NCBI GenBank assembly: GCA_015709715.1
Contig: CP054184.1
Span: forward strand, 3,829,001 to 3,893,000
DNA from: Nitrospira sp.
Lineage (GTDB): Bacteria; Nitrospirota; Nitrospiria; Nitrospirales; Nitrospiraceae
Length of the DNA stretch: 64,000 bases
Reading direction: 5' to 3'
Under the pieces are notes generated by a model. That model ran no database searches and had not been told where the DNA came from. It was given only the letters and a program-made list of their open reading frames with translations. Below, piece by piece: positions 8,505 to 18,069 of the stretch. Numbering within the stretch: the first letter of the stretch is position 1; the number at the start of each line of letters is the position of its first letter. The position numbers were made by a program, and so were the translations under genes.

Positions 8505-9758
8505 ATGAAAGTGTTGGTGATTTCAGCGGCTTACCCTCCCATGCATGCGGGGGAGGCAACCAATACCTATCATTTATGCCAACGACTCGTAGACCGTGGC
8601 GTTGAAGTTCACGTTTTGACTTCAGTAGGTAATCGCGGAACGAACAATGGCCGAATTCATGTCTATCCGATCATGCGGGAGTGGGGCTGGGCCGAACTAT
8701 TGCGAGTCCGCTCCTTTATCCGGAGTTGTGAGGTGGATGCATTTTTTCTGATGTACATCGGTTTGATGTACAAGTTCCATCCAATGGTCACGTTTCTGCC
8801 GACCCTGTGTAAACGTCTTTTCCGGGACATTCCTTTTGTCACGCGATACGAAAGTGCGTTCGTTGGAGCTGATCCATCTAAGACCAGCATACCTGCGCGG
8901 GTCTTTCGCAAGTTGATGGTTCGATGGGCGGGACCGGCGGGAGTGGCCTACAGTTCCGGAACGCTCTTGCGTGATAGCGATGCAGTGATCGCCCTTTGTG
9001 AGAGACATCGCGCGATGTTGACTGAGGAATGGCCCGCTGCGGAACAGAAGGTTGTATTAATCCCCCCTCCGCCGAATCTGTTGATCGCATCAAATGAGGG
9101 AGGTGGAGCGAGGGCGCGCGGCCGTCAGCGGCTAGGGCTTACGGGACAGGAGTTTGTAGTTACATTTTTTGGCTATCTGTACCCAATCAAGGGGATCGAG
9201 ACGCTATTACGTGCATTTGCGATTGTGGCAGAGAAATATTCTCATGCCAGGCTGTTGTTCGTTGGTGGAAAAGTTGATCTGGCAGTGGAGGGTGCTGGCT
9301 CTTATTTTGACGAGATGCAGAGGCTTCATAGGACGCTTGGCCTAGAGTCCAAGACAATTTGGACTGGTGCATTCAAGTCTGAGGAGGAGGAGGCGTCGCT
9401 CTATCTACATGCCTCGGATGTGAGCGTATTACCATTTCTAGAAGGCGTGCAGTTGAACAACAGTTCCTTCGCGTCCTTGATTGCGCACGGACTTCCTGTG
9501 ATCGTGACGAGAGGCCCCATGATGGATGGCGCCTTTGTTCATGGGGAGAATGTGCTGACCTGTGCACCACGAGATCATGAAGGGCTGGCAGAGCTGCTAC
9601 TCCAAGTTATGAATGATGGAGATCTTCGGACACGTCTGCAGACCGGAGCCTTGAAGTTCGCGCAAGAGTGGTTTTCCTGGGAGTCAGCAGTGGAAAAAAC
9701 CATCGCCTTAATGCGTTCTTCTAAAGAAGTAGTCAAGGCACACAAACACTATATCTAA
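8505..9758 (+). CDS. Glycosyltransferase family 4
   Basis: About 417 residues from ATG 8505; an in-frame GTG/ATG region reaching 8427 would overlap the epimerase and adds no conserved sequence. MKVLVISAAYPPMHAGEATNTYHLCQRL is the classical GT4 start, with the Gly-rich nucleotide loop. The C-terminal domain has VVTFFGYLYPIKGIETLLRAF and LFVGGK. The usual EGxxxxxLEAM block is altered to EGVQLNNSSFASLIAHGLPVIVT, so the E-x7-E motif is degenerate. It acts in the cytoplasm on a lipid-linked acceptor; specificity is unknown. Confidence 0.8.
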   Translation: MKVLVISAAYPPMHAGEATNTYHLCQRLVDRGVEVHVLTSVGNRGTNNGRIHVYPIMREWGWAELLRVRSFIRSCEVDAFFLMYIGLMYKFHPMVTFLPTLCKRLFRDIPFVTRYESAFVGADPSKTSIPARVFRKLMVRWAGPAGVAYSSGTLLRDSDAVIALCERHRAMLTEEWPAAEQKVVLIPPPPNLLIASNEGGGARARGRQRLGLTGQEFVVTFFGYLYPIKGIETLLRAFAIVAEKYSHARLLFVGGKVDLAVEGAGSYFDEMQRLHRTLGLESKTIWTGAFKSEEEEASLYLHASDVSVLPFLEGVQLNNSSFASLIAHGLPVIVTRGPMMDGAFVHGENVLTCAPRDHEGLAELLLQVMNDGDLRTRLQTGALKFAQEWFSWESAVEKTIALMRSSKEVVKAHKHYI

Positions 9759-9771
9759 GGGGCCACGCGCC

Positions 9772-10731
9772 ATGCCTCGTGTTTCAGTCATCATCCCCAC
9801 GTACAACTGTGAGCGTTTCCTGGGTCGGGCAATTGATAGTGCGCTGCAGCAAAATTATAAAGACTATGAAATTATTGTTGTTGACGATGGTTCAACAGAC
9901 CATACCCGCAATCTTCTTTCTCTTTACGAAAAAAACGTTCAATGGATTCAACAAAAGAACAGCGGCGTTTCTGCAGCTCGCAATGTGGCAATAAGTCGTG
10001 CAACGGGTGAGTTTCTGGCCTATCTGGATGCTGATGATATGTGGTACCCGAACAAATTGGACTCCCAGATTGCATTCATGGATGCGCATAAAAAGTGTGG
10101 ATTGGTTCATAGTGACGTATCCGTAATAGACGAAGATGACAGAATTCTTTACTCGCGCTTTAACCATGAGACACAAAGGTCAGTTCCGCAAGGTGAATGT
10201 CTTGAGCAAGTAATCCGGCGATGTCATATCCAAACTCTCACCGTAGTAGAGCGACGAGAGTGTTTTGATCGCGCGGGCTCTTTTGATGATCGACTTCCGA
10301 TTGCGCAGGACTATCATCACTGGATGAGGGCTGCCGTTGAGGGGTTTGCCTTTGGCTACATCTCTGCTCCTTTGGGGAAATATCGCTGGCGCCGCGGAAG
10401 CCTCATGACAGATGGTACACGATTTTTGGAAGATGTAGTCCTAATCTATCAGAGTCTTCTTGATAAGGAAGTGGCCACGGGAAAGATTGACAAGAGCATG
10501 AAGGAGGTTGTGGCGGAGGAACTTCATTCGAAACATCGAGAATTAGCGTACCTTGAAAGAAAAGCAGGAAAGTTTTCTGGATCTAGAAGCCGGATAAAGA
10601 AGCTTCTTAAAGGCCGGCCTTGGACGTTTGCCTTATATCTTGATCTGCTGAGATTATATAGCGAGGAGATGTTTGTTCAGGGGCAGAGGTTGCTGGCCCA
10701 TGGCTCGACAAAGTATGGGAAGCGATCATGA
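9772..10731 (+). CDS. Glycosyltransferase family 2
   Basis: 319 residues, GT-A fold. VSVIIPTYNCERFLGRAIDSALQQ and IIVVDDGSTDHT carry the UDP-binding Asp. GEFLAYLDADD gives the metal-binding DxD, and the IAQDYHHWMRA segment supplies the later catalytic Asp. There is no membrane segment, so it is a soluble or peripheral inverting transferase. It lies 13 bases after the previous gene, with AAGGGG upstream, and its stop overlaps the next ATG (ATGA). Donor sugar unknown. Confidence 0.88.
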   Translation: MPRVSVIIPTYNCERFLGRAIDSALQQNYKDYEIIVVDDGSTDHTRNLLSLYEKNVQWIQQKNSGVSAARNVAISRATGEFLAYLDADDMWYPNKLDSQIAFMDAHKKCGLVHSDVSVIDEDDRILYSRFNHETQRSVPQGECLEQVIRRCHIQTLTVVERRECFDRAGSFDDRLPIAQDYHHWMRAAVEGFAFGYISAPLGKYRWRRGSLMTDGTRFLEDVVLIYQSLLDKEVATGKIDKSMKEVVAEELHSKHRELAYLERKAGKFSGSRSRIKKLLKGRPWTFALYLDLLRLYSEEMFVQGQRLLAHGSTKYGKRS

Positions 10732-11894
10732 ACATACTTTTTGTTACCCCGTTCTTTCCCCCGCAAACTGGCGGAGTTGCAACCTTCGTAGAAGATATTC
10801 GGCGATGTTTAAGTAATCGTGGTCATCGGGTTGTGGTTCTTCGTTCTGGCGAATCCGACACGATCACACCATGCGCAAGCAGCCAGCACGGTACTGTGTA
10901 TGAATTCTACATGAGACCCTCCTGGTTTCCCGACAATCCCATGAAAGGGTTCGTCGCGACGCTTTGTTTCTTCATCCCAACGCTTTGGAAATTGGCGGAA
11001 TTTATTGCTAAACACGAGATTAACCTGGTGAGCATTGAATACCCGCTTCCGAACGTCTTTTACTTTCATGTTTTGCGGCTCTTTATGCCATTTAAGTTGG
11101 TAATTGGGATTCATGGTGACGATATATTGTCTTTGCACTTGTTGCATCGCATAGGGCAGGAGACAGTTCGCAGCTCTATTAAGGGAAGCAACTGGCTCTT
11201 GGCGCACTCAGCGAGTCTCCTCTCACAAGCAGAGAGTCTTGTAGAAGGCCTCAAGGTAAGGCGGACTTATTTACCCTACGGAGTGGATATTGAGCGGCTC
11301 CGTGTTTTGGCCTATGACCAGAATCGTCATCAAATTCGGCTCAAAGAACCTTATGTATTGACGGTGGCGAAGTTGCACGAGAGAAAAGGCCTAGACATTC
11401 TTTTGCTGGCTTTGCAGAAGGTTAAACAAAAATCGAACGGAATCCAGTTTGTCATAGCTGGTGATGGTCCCGAAGAGGTTCGTCTGCGCAGAATGGCTGC
11501 GGAGTTGAAGGTGAATGACATGGTGGTGTTTCTTGGCGAGATTCATAGTGATGATATCCCTTTTTTGATGCTTGAGAGCCAATTCTTTCTGCTGCCATCT
11601 CGATCCGAGCCATTCGGCATTGTTCTGCTTGAAGCCATGACTTTTGGCAAGGCTATCGTTGCATCCGATGTAGGAGGAATACCAGAATTCGTAAAAACCG
11701 ACTACAATGGCATTTTAGTGCCTCCGTGTGATGTTGATGCTCTTGCAGCTGCGATAGAACAGATGCTAGGAAGCCGGGAATTGCGTACCCGTCTTGGGGC
11801 GAATGGCCTTGCACTAGTGGAACGGCAGTATGACTACCCACGGTTGGTGGAACAGTATGAACGCTTGTTCGAAGGAATCCTCAACTGTGCATGA
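10728..11894 (+). CDS. Glycosyltransferase family 4
   Basis: 388 residues. It begins MNILFVTPFFPPQTGGVATFVEDI. The donor-side motifs are intact: VLTVAKLHERKGLDILLLAL, FVIAGDGPEE, and the E-x7-E block SEPFGIVLLEAMTFGKAIVASDVGG. The start ATG overlaps the stop of the GT2 gene, so the two are translationally coupled. A retaining transferase of the surface-glycan assembly line is the safe call. The gene is followed by 75 bases before the carbamoyltransferase. Confidence 0.88.
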   Translation: MNILFVTPFFPPQTGGVATFVEDIRRCLSNRGHRVVVLRSGESDTITPCASSQHGTVYEFYMRPSWFPDNPMKGFVATLCFFIPTLWKLAEFIAKHEINLVSIEYPLPNVFYFHVLRLFMPFKLVIGIHGDDILSLHLLHRIGQETVRSSIKGSNWLLAHSASLLSQAESLVEGLKVRRTYLPYGVDIERLRVLAYDQNRHQIRLKEPYVLTVAKLHERKGLDILLLALQKVKQKSNGIQFVIAGDGPEEVRLRRMAAELKVNDMVVFLGEIHSDDIPFLMLESQFFLLPSRSEPFGIVLLEAMTFGKAIVASDVGGIPEFVKTDYNGILVPPCDVDALAAAIEQMLGSRELRTRLGANGLALVERQYDYPRLVEQYERLFEGILNCA

Positions 11895-11969
11895 TGCTGT
11901 CCTCCCATTAATAGTCTAGATAGGTTTGTAGTGCGATAAGTTGCGTTGGTAGTAGAGGAAACGAAAGTG

Positions 11970-13814
11970 ATGAATATTTTGGGGGTATCCGCTTTTTATC
12001 ATGACAGCGCTGCCTGTTTGGTTCGTGATGGCGAGATCGTAGCGGCAGCGCAGGAAGAGCGTTTTACTAGAAAAAAACATGATCCTGGATTTCCGCACAA
12101 GGCGATAGACTTTTGTCTTCGTGAGGGGCAGATCGGGCTGAAAGATGTTCGGCACTTCGTCTTCTATGACAAACCATTGATCAAGTTTGAGCGACTGCTG
12201 GAAACATACCTTGCTTTTGCTCCTCAAGGTATCCAGTCGTTTGTTGCCGCTATGCCGGTGTGGCTAAAGGAAAAGCTTCTATTAAAAAGTCTGCTTCAAA
12301 AAGAGTTTCTCCTTCATGCCCCTGAACTGACGGCTTCTGCGCTGTCGCCCATTTTGTTTTCGGAACACCATGAGTCCCACGCGGCATCTGCATTTTTCCC
12401 TTCGCCTTATGAGAAGGCGGTCGTCTTGTGTATGGATGGAGTGGGAGAATGGGCGACAACTTCAGCTTGGCTAGGAGAGGGCAATGTGTTGACTCCGTTA
12501 TGGGACATCCCATTTCCTCATTCTATCGGACTCTTGTATTCAGCCTTTACGTATTACACTGGATTTAAGGTGAATTCAGGCGAGTACAAAGTTATGGGGC
12601 TTGCGCCCTATGGGGAGCCGAAGTATGTAAAAGCGATCTACGAACATCTGCTTGATCTTAAGCCAGATGGGACCTTTCGGTTGAACATGGAGTACTTCAA
12701 CTACTGTACCGGTCTCACTATGACGGGGAACAAGTTTGATGAAGTCTTTGGTGGTCCTCCTCGGAAGCCTGAGTCAAAACTTACGCAACGCGAGATGGAT
12801 TTGGCTCGGTCGGTGCAAGAGGTAACAGAGGAAGTAATGCTGCGCCTCTCTCGGACCTTGCAGAAGGAGACCGGAGTCGATTATCTCTGCATGGCGGGAG
12901 GTGTTGCCCTTAACTGTGTTGGAAACGGCCGCATTTTGAGGGAGGGACCTTTCAAAGGCATATGGATCCAACCTGCTGCCGGGGATGCTGGTGGTGCCTT
13001 AGGCGCTGCCTTGACGACGTGGTATCAGTTCGAACAGCAGCCGCGCAAAGTGAATCCTGCGAAGGATGGCATCAAGGGATCCTACTTGGGCCCCGCACAT
13101 ACGAATGATGAGATAGAAACGTATCTGAATAAAATCGACGCGCCCTATCTTCGATTGGATGATGATGCCCTGTTTTCGCGAGTCGCCGAAGAGCTGGCCG
13201 CGGGCAAGGTTGTCGGTTGGTTGCAAGGGCGTATGGAATTCGGCCCGCGAGCGTTGGGAGGAAGAAGCATTCTCGGCGATGCTCGTAACACAACCATGCA
13301 ATCCGTGATGAATCTGAAAATTAAGTATCGAGAGTCCTTTCGGCCATTCGCCCCTTCTGTTCTGCGAGAACGGGTGTCTGATTACTTTGATTTGAATGCA
13401 GACAGCCCTTACATGTTATTAGTAGCACCAGTCATCGAAAAGCGCCGTATACCAATCAATGAACAGCAGAAGGGGCTGTGGGGTATCGACCTGTTGAATG
13501 TTCCTCGTTCGGATATTCCGGCGGTGACACACCTCGATTATTCTGCGCGGGTTCAAACGGTACATCAGGAGACCAATCCCCGATACTACGCGCTCCTTAA
13601 GGCATTTGAGGCTAAAACCGGTCATGCCGTATTGGTGAATACCTCTTTCAACGTCCGTGGAGAGCCAATTGTCAGCACACCTGAGGATGCCTATCGATGT
13701 TTCATGCGGACGGAAATGGATGTGCTGGTTCTCGAAAATTGTGTGCTATTCAAGGCGGAGCAGAAGCCGCTCGAAGGCGACTCTGACTGGAAGAAAGAGT
13801 TTGAACTGGACTAA
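11970..13814 (+). CDS. Carbamoyltransferase, NodU/TobZ/SxtI type
   Basis: About 614 residues from ATG (GAGG at 11955 upstream; an in-frame TTG at 11946 and GTG at 11967 are less likely). It transfers a carbamoyl group from carbamoyl phosphate, via carbamoyl-adenylate, to a hydroxyl of a sugar. Family marks are clear: ILGVSAFYHDSAACLV at the N-terminus; the HHESHA metal/ATP cluster (His133, His134, His137) followed by VVLCMDGVGE; GGVALNCVGNG; AAGDAGGALGAAL; and the C-terminal WLQGRMEFGPRALGGRSI and NTSFNVRGEPIV. Length is normal for NodU. SxtJ- and SxtK-like partners are encoded about 9 kb downstream rather than next to it. Target sugar unknown. Confidence 0.92.
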   Translation: MNILGVSAFYHDSAACLVRDGEIVAAAQEERFTRKKHDPGFPHKAIDFCLREGQIGLKDVRHFVFYDKPLIKFERLLETYLAFAPQGIQSFVAAMPVWLKEKLLLKSLLQKEFLLHAPELTASALSPILFSEHHESHAASAFFPSPYEKAVVLCMDGVGEWATTSAWLGEGNVLTPLWDIPFPHSIGLLYSAFTYYTGFKVNSGEYKVMGLAPYGEPKYVKAIYEHLLDLKPDGTFRLNMEYFNYCTGLTMTGNKFDEVFGGPPRKPESKLTQREMDLARSVQEVTEEVMLRLSRTLQKETGVDYLCMAGGVALNCVGNGRILREGPFKGIWIQPAAGDAGGALGAALTTWYQFEQQPRKVNPAKDGIKGSYLGPAHTNDEIETYLNKIDAPYLRLDDDALFSRVAEELAAGKVVGWLQGRMEFGPRALGGRSILGDARNTTMQSVMNLKIKYRESFRPFAPSVLRERVSDYFDLNADSPYMLLVAPVIEKRRIPINEQQKGLWGIDLLNVPRSDIPAVTHLDYSARVQTVHQETNPRYYALLKAFEAKTGHAVLVNTSFNVRGEPIVSTPEDAYRCFMRTEMDVLVLENCVLFKAEQKPLEGDSDWKKEFELD

Positions 13815-13846
13815 CAATGCGGCGGAGAGCCTGAGGAGGGCAACTT

Positions 13847-14857
13847 ATGCGAGTTCTGATCACGGGGGGAGCTGGTTTTCTTGGTAGTCATTTGTCAGAT
13901 CTTCTGATCGGTCAAGGTCATGACGTGATTGTGCTGGATAACTTAATCACTGGAAGAACGGAAAACATTGCGCATCTCATGGGGCATCCTCGGTTCAGTT
14001 TTGTGAAGTATAACGTCTGTGATTATCTGCATGTCGATGGTCAACTAGACGCGGTCATGCATTTTGCCTCTCCTGCCAGTCCCCAGGATTACCTGGAAAT
14101 GCCGATTGCGACCCTCAAGGTAGGCGCATTGGGAACCCACAAAGCGCTTGGGCTTGCAAAAGCCAAGGGCGCGAGATTTTTGCTTGCCAGCACCTCGGAG
14201 GTATATGGAGACCCCCTACTTAACCCGCAACCAGAATCCTATTGGGGTAACGTCAACCCTATTGGGGCGCGAGGAGTCTACGATGAAGCGAAACGGTTTG
14301 CAGAAGCTATGACGATGGCCTACCACCGCTATCATGGCCTGGACACGAGGATCGTTCGAATTTTCAATACCTATGGACCTCGGATGAGGCCAAAAGATGG
14401 TCGGGTGGTGTCCAATTTCATTGTGCAGGCGTTGCAGGAAAAGCCGCTCACCGTCTTCGGTGATGGTACTCAGACTCGTAGCTTTTGTTATGTCGACGAT
14501 CTGGTTCGTGGTATCGTGGCGCTGTTGATGGTGAAATCCGATAAATCAGTAGAAGAGCGCACTAATCGCGCTAAGTTTCTCACTCAAAAACCTGATGCGA
14601 CTCTGGAAAGCATCCACGACCCTGTCAATATCGGCAATCCACGCGAACTGACTGTTCGTCAGATTGCTGAAATTATTCTGAAGTTGACCGGTTCAAGGAG
14701 TCAGATTGAGGAACGTCCGCTTCCAGCAGACGATCCCAAAGTTCGTCGACCGGACATTACACGGGCAAAGAGCCTGTTGAGTTGGGAGCCAAAAGTAGAG
14801 CTTGAAGACGGAATCAGGAAAACAACGGAGTATTTTCGACAGGTGATTGCGAAATAG
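13847..14857 (+). CDS. UDP-glucuronate decarboxylase/UDP-xylose synthase-like SDR
   Basis: 336 residues. [13 protein letters not shown] is the NAD-binding loop. [19 protein letters not shown] and the catalytic Tyr145-Lys149 ([10 protein letters not shown]) are hallmarks of UDP-xylose synthase. [19 protein letters not shown] also fits that group. The reaction would be UDP-glucuronate to UDP-xylose plus CO2. A ~30-residue insertion ([20 protein letters not shown]) after [11 protein letters not shown] is unusual. GAGGAGG precedes the ATG. No UDP-glucose dehydrogenase is in the window, so UDP-glucuronate would have to come from elsewhere. Confidence 0.85.
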   Translation: MRVLITGGAGFLGSHLSDLLIGQGHDVIVLDNLITGRTENIAHLMGHPRFSFVKYNVCDYLHVDGQLDAVMHFASPASPQDYLEMPIATLKVGALGTHKALGLAKAKGARFLLASTSEVYGDPLLNPQPESYWGNVNPIGARGVYDEAKRFAEAMTMAYHRYHGLDTRIVRIFNTYGPRMRPKDGRVVSNFIVQALQEKPLTVFGDGTQTRSFCYVDDLVRGIVALLMVKSDKSVEERTNRAKFLTQKPDATLESIHDPVNIGNPRELTVRQIAEIILKLTGSRSQIEERPLPADDPKVRRPDITRAKSLLSWEPKVELEDGIRKTTEYFRQVIAK

Positions 14858-14900
14858 AGGCGGAGAATAGGGGAACACTCGCGGAGGCTCTTAACTCGCA

Positions 14901-16805
14901 ATGTGTGGAATTGCCGTTGCATTTGGAGTAAACGGGAAACCGATCGAACGACAGGCTATTGAGCGAATGGCTCAGAGCTTGATTCACCGCGGCCCCAATG
15001 ATCGTGGCATCTATATGGATGGGGCGGTAGGGATGGGGTTTCGTCGCCTCTCCATCCTTGATCTGTCGGACGCCGGCCATCAACCAATGGTCAGTCCTGA
15101 CGAGCGGCACGTCCTTGTCTTTAACGGGGAAATCTTCAATTACATCGAGTTGAGGACCGAGCTGAGTGCGTTGGGCCATGTATTTCGTTCCAGTGGCGAC
15201 AGTGAGGTCTTATTGGCTGCTTATCGGCAATGGGGGCGGGAGTGTTTGCCGAAATTGAACGGAATGTGGGCCTTCGTCATTTATGACCGTGAGCATCGTC
15301 GGCTCTTTGGTTCTCGTGACCGCTTTGGTGTCAAGCCGCTCTATTACACTCAAAGTGCCGATGTCGTTCAGTTCGCTTCTGAAATCAAGGCCTTGCGTGC
15401 TTCCGGCTATTACGAGACGGATATGAACTGGCATGTGGCTGCCAAGTTTCTTTTTGACGGGTGTTTGGACTCTCAAGTGGAGACATTTTACGAGGGTGTC
15501 CTCCAGATTCCACCCGGAACGGGATTTGAGCTGTCATTCGATGGTGGATGGAATCGATGGTCGTTCTGGTCTCTGGATAATCTGCCCAGTGTTGCGTGTG
15601 AGGATCCTCCTGCTACATTTGCGGATATTTTTGAAGATTCGATCCGGATCCGCATGCGTAGCGATGTTCCTGTGGGGGTATGCTTGTCCGGCGGATTGGA
15701 CTCAACAGCAATTATCTGTGCTGCCGCTCGATATCATGGGGAGCACGGCAGTGGAGATGCAGGGGGGATTCAAGCCTTCTGCTATATGGCCAAGGAATTT
15801 GATGAGTCAAAGTATATCGCGGACACGTTGGCTCAGACCCATGCGCAGTTGCGGTCGCTTCAGACCAGTCCAATCGAATTGTGGAACGATGTGAGCCGCA
15901 TGCTATGGCACCAAGATGAGCCGGTCCACACCATGACCGCGGTCGTTGGATACCAGCTCATGCGCCTTGCTGCGGCACACGGTGTTCGCGTCGTGCTGAA
16001 TGGACAAGGAGCCGATGAGACAATCGGTGGATATTCAAGTTACTTTCAAGACTCGTGGCTCGGATTGATCCGGCATGGACGGGCGGGGGCTGCATGGAAG
16101 GCCATTCTTGCGTATACCGCAGCTCATGGCGGTAATCCCGCTCGCCTTGCGAGCGACGCGGCACTTCGCTTGCTCTCGTGGGAGTTACACAGAATTGATG
16201 CCTACAGACAATGGGCTCTGGCAAAGCGTAGAAGAACCGCCAGAGGGAACCCATGGTTCTCACCTGATCTCGGCCGTCATCTTCTGTACGAAGACGAGCC
16301 TCCAACATCAGCAGGTCTAGGCACCGCGCTGAAGCAGTCCGTGAGTACTGCGCCATTACCGCTGTACCTTAGAATTGAAGATCGCAATTCTATGGCCAAT
16401 TCAGTCGAGGCGCGGCTTCCTTTTCTTGACTATCGATTAGTGTCATTTGTTTCTGCGCTTCCAGATGAGTGGAAGATCCGTGGCCCCTGGAACAAGTTCA
16501 TCTTGCGAGAGGCGATGAAGGACCGAATTCCTGACTCGGTGAGGACACGAGTCGACAAGATGGGCTTCCCCACTGCAAGTCGAAAATGGTTTGCACATGA
16601 CCTCTATGAACCTCTACGGGATGTGTTGGGGAGTCGAACAACCCGTGAGAAGGGGATATATAACGTTGATATTTTGCTGGCTGATCTGGACCGGCATCAT
16701 CGAGGCCAGGTCGATCTTGCTAACCGATTTTTTCATGTTGCAGAGTTTGAGATTCTCTCCGGACTAGTCCGACAACACCCGATGCCTTCCAGCAGAACTC
16801 AGTAA
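14901..16805 (+). CDS. asnB: Glutamine-hydrolysing asparagine synthase-like amidotransferase
   Basis: 634 residues. Cys2 is the glutaminase nucleophile after Met removal (MCGIAVAFG). HRGPNDRG, FNGEIFNY and SGDSEVLL belong to the N-terminal Ntn domain. The synthetase domain has the PP-loop SGGLDS at residues 263-268, and NGQGADETIGGY and EARLPFLDYRLV are also present. In exopolysaccharide clusters these enzymes are thought to amidate a carboxyl group, such as a uronic acid or an amino acid substituent, rather than make free Asn. That role is inference from context. Eight C in a row follow 5 bases after the stop. Confidence 0.88.
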   Translation: MCGIAVAFGVNGKPIERQAIERMAQSLIHRGPNDRGIYMDGAVGMGFRRLSILDLSDAGHQPMVSPDERHVLVFNGEIFNYIELRTELSALGHVFRSSGDSEVLLAAYRQWGRECLPKLNGMWAFVIYDREHRRLFGSRDRFGVKPLYYTQSADVVQFASEIKALRASGYYETDMNWHVAAKFLFDGCLDSQVETFYEGVLQIPPGTGFELSFDGGWNRWSFWSLDNLPSVACEDPPATFADIFEDSIRIRMRSDVPVGVCLSGGLDSTAIICAAARYHGEHGSGDAGGIQAFCYMAKEFDESKYIADTLAQTHAQLRSLQTSPIELWNDVSRMLWHQDEPVHTMTAVVGYQLMRLAAAHGVRVVLNGQGADETIGGYSSYFQDSWLGLIRHGRAGAAWKAILAYTAAHGGNPARLASDAALRLLSWELHRIDAYRQWALAKRRRTARGNPWFSPDLGRHLLYEDEPPTSAGLGTALKQSVSTAPLPLYLRIEDRNSMANSVEARLPFLDYRLVSFVSALPDEWKIRGPWNKFILREAMKDRIPDSVRTRVDKMGFPTASRKWFAHDLYEPLRDVLGSRTTREKGIYNVDILLADLDRHHRGQVDLANRFFHVAEFEILSGLVRQHPMPSSRTQ

Positions 16806-16894
16806 CTGGCCCCCCCCATCGGCCGTTCGGAATCAATGGCTCGATAGAGTGTCGGCACGCAGAGCATGTGAAATCCACCAAAGGTACGCCATCA

Positions 16895-18016
16895 ATGAAA
16901 TTCGTGAACATCGTCGGTGCCAGACCAAACTTTATGAAAATTGCACCCCTGATAAGAGAGATGCGCCGACACAACCATCTGACGCCGATCCTGGTCCATA
17001 CGGGGCAACATTACGATGTGAAAATGGCGGGACAGTTTTTCGAAGACCTGCAAATTCCCCTGCCGGATGTCTCGTTGGACGTGGGTTCCGGTACCCATGC
17101 CGTCCAAACCGCTGAAGTGATGAAGCGGTTGGAACCAATCCTGGAGCGGGAGCGTCCGGACCTCGTCGTAGTTGTCGGTGATGTCAACTCCACTATGGCA
17201 GCTGCCTTGACGGCAGTGAAACTCCATATCCCTGTCGCGCATGTAGAGGCAGGACTCCGCAGCGGCGACCGGTCCATGCCGGAGGAGATTAACCGTCTCG
17301 TCACTGATGCCATCTCCGACTATTTGTTTGTCACCGAAGAAAGTGGGCGTCGTAATCTTCTTGCCGAAGGCGTTCCGGAGAAGAAGATATTCTTTGTTGG
17401 AAATGTCATGATCGACTCCCTAGAAGCGTCGCGTCGGTTGTGGGCCAATTCGTCGATTCTTGAGCGGCTACACCTGTCTAAGGCTGGCTACGCCGTTGCA
17501 ACGCTGCACCGTCCATCGAATGTCGACGACAGTGTGACTCTTAAGGGATTAATCACCACCTTACAAGTGATTGCCGAACGACTTCCGATAGTGTTTCCGA
17601 TCCATCCTCGCACGAAGAAAATTATCGAATCGATTGGTGGAATGGCTCAGGGCCTTTACTTTGGTCCTCCTCCGACGCCGACCCGAGGCGTGCATTGCAT
17701 GGACCCTATTGGCTACCTGGATTTCATGTCGTTGGTGGCGAATGCGCGACTTGTGTTGACTGACTCAGGGGGTATTCAGGAGGAGACTACGGTCCTTGGG
17801 ATTCCCTGTCTGACGCTCCGTGAAAACACAGAGCGCCCAATCACGGTCACCCATGGGACCAATCGAGTGATCGGCGCGGATCCGAAACGTATTCTGGATG
17901 AGGCCATGCTTGCATTGACCACTGTTCCTCCGTCGCTCCCGCCGCCGCCAATGTGGGATGGTCATGCATCGGAACGTATTGTCAAAGTGCTGCGAGAGCA
18001 ATTCAGGGGGAGATGA
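16895..18016 (+). CDS. wecB: UDP-N-acetylglucosamine 2-epimerase (non-hydrolysing)
   Basis: About 373 residues from ATG with AAGG ten bases upstream; the GTG at 16868 adds only nine poorly placed residues. KFVNIVGARPNFMKIAPL, HTGQHYD, VVVVGDVNSTMAAALTA, VAHVEAGLRSGDRSMPEEINR and ATLHRPSNVDD are the WecB/MnaA signatures. They include the Asp, two Glu and His at the catalytic positions. It interconverts UDP-GlcNAc and UDP-ManNAc. With the TviB-like dehydrogenase at 38 kb it could feed an N-acetyl uronic acid pathway. Confidence 0.93.
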   Translation: MKFVNIVGARPNFMKIAPLIREMRRHNHLTPILVHTGQHYDVKMAGQFFEDLQIPLPDVSLDVGSGTHAVQTAEVMKRLEPILERERPDLVVVVGDVNSTMAAALTAVKLHIPVAHVEAGLRSGDRSMPEEINRLVTDAISDYLFVTEESGRRNLLAEGVPEKKIFFVGNVMIDSLEASRRLWANSSILERLHLSKAGYAVATLHRPSNVDDSVTLKGLITTLQVIAERLPIVFPIHPRTKKIIESIGGMAQGLYFGPPPTPTRGVHCMDPIGYLDFMSLVANARLVLTDSGGIQEETTVLGIPCLTLRENTERPITVTHGTNRVIGADPKRILDEAMLALTTVPPSLPPPPMWDGHASERIVKVLREQFRGR

Positions 18017-18069
18017 TTCGATCAGCGTGCTGGCTTCGATAAATACTCCTGGTGATCGGCGGTGAACGG